Origin: Tetraselmis striata
Lineage: Eukaryota; Chlorophyta; Chlorodendrophyceae; Chlorodendrales; Chlorodendraceae
Length of the DNA stretch: 64,000 nt
Direction: 5' to 3'
NCBI GenBank assembly: GCA_006384855.1
Contig: VCJN01000429.1
Coordinates: 37,762-101,761, forward strand
Numbering within the stretch: the stretch's first letter is position 1; the number at the start of each line of letters is the position of its first letter. Of this stretch, positions 57,791 through 64,000 are shown piece by piece. The notes beneath the pieces were generated by a model. It saw only the letters and a list, made by a program, of their open reading frames with translations, had not been told where the DNA came from and did not search any database. A program made the translations under genes and the position numbers.

Positions 57791-57963
57791 GCGTCCCTAC
57801 TGCGTGGAGCGGCGGCTGGCTAGCTAGTGGCGATGCCTGATCGGTGGCTGTCATGGCGGTTGATTCCCGCCTCGTGTGCTCAGTAGCTGGATTTTCTTCT
57901 GGATTTCTGCATGGATTTCTTGAATTTTGCAGCTAGCACATGTAATCACATTGTGGTAAAAGT

Positions 57964-58163
57964 AAATTTAAAGTTCGCCGCGAGACGTCGGCCGAAGCCG
58001 CCCCAACACTTGACCTGGTGCGCCAACTGCAGTCGTAGGTCTGGCATAGCCCATTGCCTCATTCGAACCCCGAAGGGCTAATGCATGAACTGTGTAAACC
58101 CAGGACACGCCCGGCCGATATTGCCGAAATACACCGGCAAGGAATCGAACCCTGTGGTGTATA
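57964..58163 (-). mobile_element. tRNA-derived SINE, copy 2
   Basis: On the minus strand it begins at about 58163 with GGTTCGATTCC, a perfect B box, and continues with the same body as copy 1. Its 3' end runs into TGTGATTACATGTGCTAGC and the GGATTTC words also seen at 59280-59340. The A-box part is missing. Confidence 0.55.
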
Positions 58164-59695
58164 ACAAATAAAAACTACAGTCGCAGGTTTTACAGGTACC
58201 TACCTCATACTACAGGTACACTACGCGTCAAAATAAATGGCAAACCCTAGTCGGAGTAGGGTTCGTGCTCATGTGCAATCGAAGCTTGATGCGCCACATA
58301 TAATTAGGGGGTGTTTTGGGTAGGAGTGTTGGCTACAAGCCCCATATTTTACATTGAATTGATTGGGCCTTGTACATTGAGATGTACGTAGATGTAAAAA
58401 CCACACACGAATTTCGCGAGTCTTGAGTTTACATTAGCACAAATAATCAGAAAAATATTCCTAGGAGCCAAAGTGTGGCGGGTCTTTGGCATGGCTCTTA
58501 GCAATCGACTGCCCATCCATGTGCTCAGATGGCACCGCGAGCGATCCCGCATCGCGCCTTCTTGCCGCTCGTAATGCGCGCGTACATTGGCGTTACCTAA
58601 TTGTTACACGTGTCGCGATGCACGTACTCGCGTAGGCGGCCATTTTTTGTAACGAGACCGCGAAAATTTTGGCAGCGGATGCATGTGGTTTTTTTTTTCG
58701 CCCCTGGGACGGATGCATGTGGTATCGCACGACTACCTCTACACGGTGGGGCAAAGCATGTATCCAACCCCCCAAGTCCAAATCCGTCATAGATGTCATA
58801 TATCTCCACCTAAATTCTACGATTTAAGCAATTGTTTTCGGACATTTCGGGTTAGGTAAACACCGGCAGGTCATCGCGCGTCCCAGGTTCGCGTAGTTTT
58901 CGTAATGGTTTCGGAGTCGGAAAATACTCGCCAACTACCCCGGAGTACCGTTTGCTTACCATTAATTTTGAAGCGTAGTGTACAGGTGACGCATCGGTTG
59001 GGGTGACATACCCGTCGGTACAGGCGACGCGTCGGTACAATGACAGTATAATAACGTTACATGACAGTGCACTCTTACGCTAGCTTGCGAGTACTGATCC
59101 CATAGTAGCCATCCCATAGTGCGCGGCAACGTCGCGCAATGATGATCGGCCAGCAGCATGGTGAATTTGCTGTATCGATTGCCGCTGATTCATCATCGCT
59201 GTATTCTCTTGCAATATTTCTTAATTGTTTTACGCGCGCGCTAAATTCGAGTACGGTCGAGAGGTAGTAGTATATAGTTCTGGATTTCCTTCTGGATTTC
59301 TGTGTGGATTTCTTGAATGTTGCGTCTGGCTCATGTAATCATCAGTATACAGTATACACCAAATATAGCCAGCGAAAAGCAAGCGCCGACGGGTACCTGT
59401 AGACCAAGCGCTCACCCCTAGTTGCGAATTTAGACCACACTACTCATCGGCACAGATTCCAATAAAAAAAGTAATCCCCATAATATGTACGGGTACTAAC
59501 GCGTACCCGTAACTCCATAATTTCGGCCCTTTTGGAGAGATACCGGGCATCTGCGCAAAAGCGACTGCATAGATTCCAAAATTTACTCTCCAAAGTGCCG
59601 GCGGGCCCCGGCCCGGGCCGCCTCATTGCCGCAACAGCCGCCATTGCGTAGCAAACCACCGTAGCAGCCCTACTCGCTCGCTACTGATCGGTGGG
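58164..59695. other. Intergenic with scattered retroposon tails
   Basis: TTCTGGATTTCCTTCTGGAT then GGCTCATGTAATCAT at 59276-59342 repeats the sequence at 57890-57950 and shares the family B end. No gene was supported. Confidence 0.5.
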
Positions 59696-60339
59696 ATGGG
59701 CACGCGGTCGAAGCTAGCCGCAGCCCCGGGAGGCTCTTCATGGGCCGCGGGCTGCACTATTGCCGCGGCAGCGGCCACGTTGGTCGCGAACTCGTCGCGG
59801 AAAAGGCGCCGTGCTGTCGGTGAAGGTTGGCAGGTGCAACTCGCTCCATGCGGGCGCGGTGGGAGTTGCCACGGCTGCAAGCCGCCTTCACCTCTTTACA
59901 AGGGTGAGACAGACAAACAAGCATGGCTGTTGCAGCCGACAAAAACCCAATGGCACCTTTACTTTGTTGAGTATGCGCACTTGGTTGCAGGCCCCAACCA
60001 ACGCACTTGTGTTGGGGAAAGCGTTCAAGCAAAAGTTCCGTGTGCCATACAGCCATTTCTCGGACATACTGGCCGATATGCGGGGCCTCATACCACTTCC
60101 CAGGCGATATGGCCAAGATGTAGCGACGGGGACAACGTCCCCATCCTCTCGCAAAGAAGCTCATAGCTAGCGGGTTTGCGTCGCTTGGCGTTGCTTGGGC
60201 GTTTCGGTGGACGGCTTGGAATGCATGGCGGGCATCAGCAACACTGTATTGCTGCAAGACTTTGTTACTCAACGGGAGGACTAGTTCGTCGACAAGTAAT
60301 ACCGACGACAAGTGGGTGAAGATGCCATAAGGAGACAAG
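59696..60339 (+). pseudogene. Probable PIF/Harbinger transposase fragment, cut by gypsy-3
   Basis: Plus-strand sequence reads ALVLGKAFKQKFRVPYSHFS then DILADMRGLIPLPRR, and after a stop CLGVSVDGLECMAGISNTVL and LQDFVTQRED with further stops. The FRxPYxxF, (L)LG..SxDGLxxxAGIS pattern resembles the N-terminal part of Harbinger-type transposases in algae. The DDE catalytic part would lie further right, where gypsy-3 begins at 60340. Confidence 0.4.
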
Positions 60340-60859
60340 TGCGACAGTCTCGGGTGCCTCACGCAGGTCAAGCAGACAAGGCTGTCGTAAACACACAGAA
60401 GGCAGCAGAGAGAGAAACAATGGTTACAACGTTGTCACCACCCGCCGCTATTTATGCGTATGGCTAGCTCACAGCTAGCCACCACCAAGCGGCACGCGCA
60501 CTGCTAAGCGCGTCATCGTGGAGAGTCGTGCCTTGAAGTGTCGAACAGGAGGTCGTCGCTTAGAGACCTCCGCACATGTAGTTGACACATCAGTTTATAC
60601 ACAAGTATACAACTGATGTTACAGAGGCAGGTGCATTATACATATATGCCCGCTACGGGTACGCACATGCGTATTATCCCGTAACTACTACTGAACAGTG
60701 TACCGGTACCAGTAGGACTCGTCTCATGATTCATCATCCGCCAGTACTCGTATTGTGGCGCGTGACACACGCGCGCACACATACGATACAGCAGGTACTC
60801 GTACATGAATGATGCTACGATCATACAGTACCCGTACAGAGTATGCCATTATTGTCACA
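60340..60859 (-). repeat. 3' LTR of gypsy-3
   Basis: A 520-nt LTR matching the gypsy-1 LTRs, with small deletions (for example one GCA of a CAGCAG pair and an AAAG near 60415). Confidence 0.9.
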
Positions 60860-60910
60860 CTACATCTCTCCCCCCTTGACAACAGTGTGAAATAGCATTC
60901 CACAGGCAGT

Positions 60911-63900
60911 TTAATTTGCAGTCGGCACACGTGCCGGGTATTTATGCATATGCTCCACAAATTCAGGTGACTTTACAAAGTCCAACCATTTGGGAGTAGC
61001 CATAAAATCCTGCAATGCTATTGTCCTTTTAACATCAAACAAACGATGCCAAACAGGGGCAATAGACTCATCCGCAAAGTGAACAAGAAATTGCAACTGA
61101 GTACCACGTAAACCGGGCATGGAACCGATTTTAACGCTGGTAATCTTGTCAATCTCATACTCATCATCAGAGTCGTCACCGGTACCAACAACAAGAGGTA
61201 CATGCGGGCGCAACGGCGCAGTGGGACAGGGTCTCAAGTTATTAACATGAAATACTGGGTGCAACATAACACCAGCAGGTAATTTCAGTCGATAACTATG
61301 ACCGCCAATTTTCTCACAATAGAAAATGGGCCAAGCTGCTTGTCCATCAGCTTTTTGCAAGGCTGACCTTTGACCTTAAGCAGACGGGTATCCACAGATA
61401 CTCTATCTCCAACATTGAAGATAGGAGGATTGCGCTGTTGCCTAACACTAGGTCGAACAGTCAATTCATCTTTATGGACAGCCAACACTGACCGAACCAA
61501 CTCATGAATCTCCTTCATATCTTGGATACGTTGCTGAGCATCACGAGAGAATGCTATTGTTGGTCTCATACCAAACAATACATCCGGAGGCGTTTCAGGA
61601 TTGAAACCATACATAACCTCAAATGGTGCATGCTCAATGCCAAGTGCTTTGTTGGAATTATACGCAAATTCCATCAATGGTAACTGGTCTACCCAGTTTG
61701 AACCATCGAAACAACAAAACGCACGAGCCAACTCAGTGACTATGGCATTAATGCGTTCGGTCAAACCATCTGTTTCAGGATGTTGGCCACTAGACATGTT
61801 CAATTTAGTGCCAAGTCTCCGCCACAGAGTTTGCCAGAATGCAGACAGGAACCGTGGATCTCTATCAGAGACGATCACACGAGGTATTCCATGCAGCCTG
61901 AATACTTCCTTCAGAAATAATTCAGCTGCCTGTCCACCAGTCACGTTGACTGTGGTTGGAATAAAATGTGCTTGCCGGGACAGATGGCAACACACAACCA
62001 ACATAGTATTATAACCATTACTCTCAGGTAACTCGGTTATAAAATCCAAACCAACCGTATGCCATGGACGTGGCGGTACTGGTAAGGGCTGTGTTGGTGC
62101 AGGTGGCTGCGGACGTGCACGAACACGCCGGCACACCGAACATTGTTCACAATAGGTTTTCACGTCATGTCGTATGCGTGTCCACCAAAAACGGTCCAAG
62201 GCACGTGCCAAGGTGTTTGCATAAGCACGGTGACCAACAGAATCATGTAGCTCATACAATATCTTATTGATGATGTCACGATTGGTTGGTATGCAAAGAC
62301 GTCCATGTCTCCAAAAATAACCATCGTGCTCTACCACATGACCGGACTGCTTCCACCCCCCCCATAAGGAGTAGAACGCGTCCTCTGCATATCCAGCCTT
62401 AATAAGGTGGAGAATATTGTCATGAAGGCTAAGTGACGACGCACTTACAGCCGACAATACCGCAGTACATGGGCGATGTTCACTCACGAGTGATTCAGCC
62501 GCGTCCGGCACATCCCCGGTCCAATATAAGCCACCGAAACCAATCGGCTTAAAATCCGGTATACGCGACAACGGATCGGCTTCATTCCACTTGCCCTTTC
62601 GGTATGCAAGAGATATGGACCCAACAAACGGCTGCAAGTCGCGTACATAGCGCACTTGTCGCCGGTTCAACCTTTCTGCCGGTTGCCTGAGCAGATGACG
62701 CAGGGTGTCATGATCTAAGACAACAAGGAATCGACAGCACCCTTCAAGGTAACAACGCCAGTGCTTAATTGATTCACAGACAGCCAAAGCTTCCAAATCA
62801 TAAGCACTGTAGGTATTACCACGCTCAGCTGCATTCAGCTTTCGCGCCCAGTAACTCACTGGTTGAGGACCTCCTCCTTGGTCGTGCAGTAGTACTGCAG
62901 CAAGCCCTACGTTGGACGCATCTGTCGCTACGGTGAACGTCGCATCCGCCCCCGTGGAAGGAATGGAAAGACACGGAGCGGAAATCAGTCGCAGACGAAG
63001 GGTCTCAAAGGCTTCCTGACACGCCGGTGACCAGTCAACATGAATTGGTTTAGACTTACGCAATAAGTCAGTCAATGGTGCAGTTAAATCACTGAAATGA
63101 TGAATAAACTTAGAGTAGAAATTGCAGAATTGTACAAAACTTCTGACTTCACTCTGAGTTTTAGGGACAGGCCAATCCCTAACTGCAGCTACTTTGGCCT
63201 CTGAAACATACAACTTACCATCAGCGACGGTATACCCCAAATAATCCATAGATTGCATGCCAAAGAAACATTTCTTTAATTGCAATCTCAGATTATATTC
63301 ATTCAGTTTCTCAAAAACTAAACGAAGGTGCTTTATGTGGTCATCATAATTATCTGAATATATACATATATCATCCAGATACACCACCACAAAGTCACGC
63401 AAAAATGGTCTCAAGATGTCATTCATCATGCGCTGGAAAGTGGCTGGGGCATTGCACAAACCAAATGGCATTGCAGTCCACTCCCATATACCATCAGGTG
63501 TCTGAAACGCTGTCTTGTGGATGTCCTCCTCTGCAATGGCAACCTGCCAATAACCTGATGCTAAATCCAGATGGGTATAGCAACGGGCATTGCGGAGAGA
63601 ATCCAACGTTTCATCAATTCGCGGCAAAGGATACATATCCTTTCGAGTGACCTCGTTCAGCCCACGAAAACCGACACACAACCGAAGGGATCCATCTGCC
63701 TTCTTAACAAAAAGAATAGGCGAACCAAACTCAGATTGACTAGGACGAACAAGTCCAGCGGCAATCGCATCTTTGAGTTGGCGATCCAATTCAGCACGTT
63801 CAGCGGGAGACAAACGATTAAGTCTTTGGCGTTTCATTTTGCCAGTTAACTCAATTTTGTGATCCCATGGCCGATGAACAGGCGGCCTGTTGACTGGACG

Positions 63901-64000
63901 CAAAATTTCAGGAAACTCGTCATACAACAAATGACGAATAGCATCCTTTTGCTCTGGTGTCATAGCATTGCCTAAATGCAGGTCAGGATCATCCTTTATA
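60911..64000 (-). pseudogene. pol: gypsy-3 pol (frameshifted near its 3' end)
   Basis: The frame is open from the window edge through RT (VVYLDDICIYS, about 63370), RNase H and integrase to 61285. Compared with gypsy-1 it lacks the premature stop (Glu codon at the equivalent site). It has lost one base near 61315 (TTCTCACAAT against TTCTCTACAAT), which shifts the frame inside the GPF module and cuts off the chromodomain-like end (61360-60911 in the other frame). It also lacks one residue in the RT DD-region (LRDFVVVYL against LRDDFVVVYL) and has a shorter C run at about 62357. Confidence 0.9.

Larger units (their letters stand above)
60340..64000 (-). mobile_element. Ty3/gypsy retrotransposon gypsy-3 (partial, runs off window)
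   Basis: The 3' LTR (60340-60859), polypurine tract and pol are present on the minus strand; the gag side and 5' LTR lie beyond 64000. It is nearly identical to gypsy-1 over the shared 3.7 kb. The left flank is GGAGACAAG. Confidence 0.9.

Noticed and set aside
58140..58165. A tRNA gene, suggested by GGTTCGATTCC
   Set aside because: No acceptor stem or anticodon arm can be drawn, and the sequence continues as the SINE body shared with 56480-56730.
59757..60371. A 204-codon minus-strand frame
   Set aside because: It is antisense to the Harbinger-like remnant and crosses into the gypsy-3 LTR.

Overview
This is nuclear DNA from a eukaryote, most likely a chlorophyte green alga of the Chlamydomonas/Volvox (chlamydomonadalean) kind. 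The reasons are short GT-AG introns in GC-rich genes, TGTAA-type poly(A) motifs downstream of several genes, an ankyrin protein with the algal 'LEVLRWL..GCP' repeat style, a nuclear gene whose product carries a two-part thylakoid-targeting leader, and many decayed retroelements. No operons, Shine-Dalgarno sites or CRISPR arrays are present. Species was not determined. All exon models were assembled by eye from splice sites and reading phase. LAYOUT. 1-6.4 kb: a graveyard of short dispersed repeats and retroposon tails plus one broken ORF. 7.1-9.6 kb: an intact two-exon F-box-like/ankyrin gene (+). 12.1-13.7 kb: a 5'-truncated non-LTR retrotransposon (-) with an 11-bp target-site duplication. 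14.0-15.55 kb: a non-coding element with terminal inverted repeats. 16.1-32.8 kb: a nested complex. An unidentified two-ORF unit (ORF1 16.1-18.5 kb; ORF2 18.94 kb onward, with a cysteine cluster and a methyltransferase-like segment) is split by an old Ty3/gypsy element (gypsy-2, +, 19135-30980, 5-bp duplication GTGAA). Gypsy-2 is itself split by a younger chromodomain-bearing gypsy element (gypsy-1, -, 19759-26707), and a 166-bp retroposon fragment sits in its left LTR. 34.3-45.5 kb: the gene-rich part, with an NmrA-like Rossmann protein (+, 5 exons), an Hsp70-interacting protein Hip/ST13 homologue (-, 6 exons), a tetraspanin-like membrane protein (-, at least 4 exons, 5' end missing) and a small thylakoid-targeted membrane protein (+, 4 exons). 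45.5-53.7 kb: gene-poor, with a local duplication, an unidentified coding region and an ankyrin-like fragment. 53.7-55.4 kb: an intronless GT1-family glycosyltransferase (-). 55.9-60.3 kb: retroposon tails, two tRNA-derived SINE copies bracketing a ~225-bp tandem array, and a probable Harbinger transposase remnant. 60.34-64.0 kb: gypsy-3 (-), a close relative of gypsy-1, running off the right edge. HOW IT FITS TOGETHER. The host genes have unrelated household roles (protein-interaction scaffold, redox/Rossmann, Hsp70 co-chaperone, thylakoid membrane, sugar transfer) and do not form a pathway. They share long uninterrupted C or G homopolymers placed in introns or just outside coding sequence. 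The most informative parts are the three-level nesting, datable by LTR divergence, and two unrelated mobile units that each carry a methyltransferase-like '(H/S)P(P/W)' motif segment.
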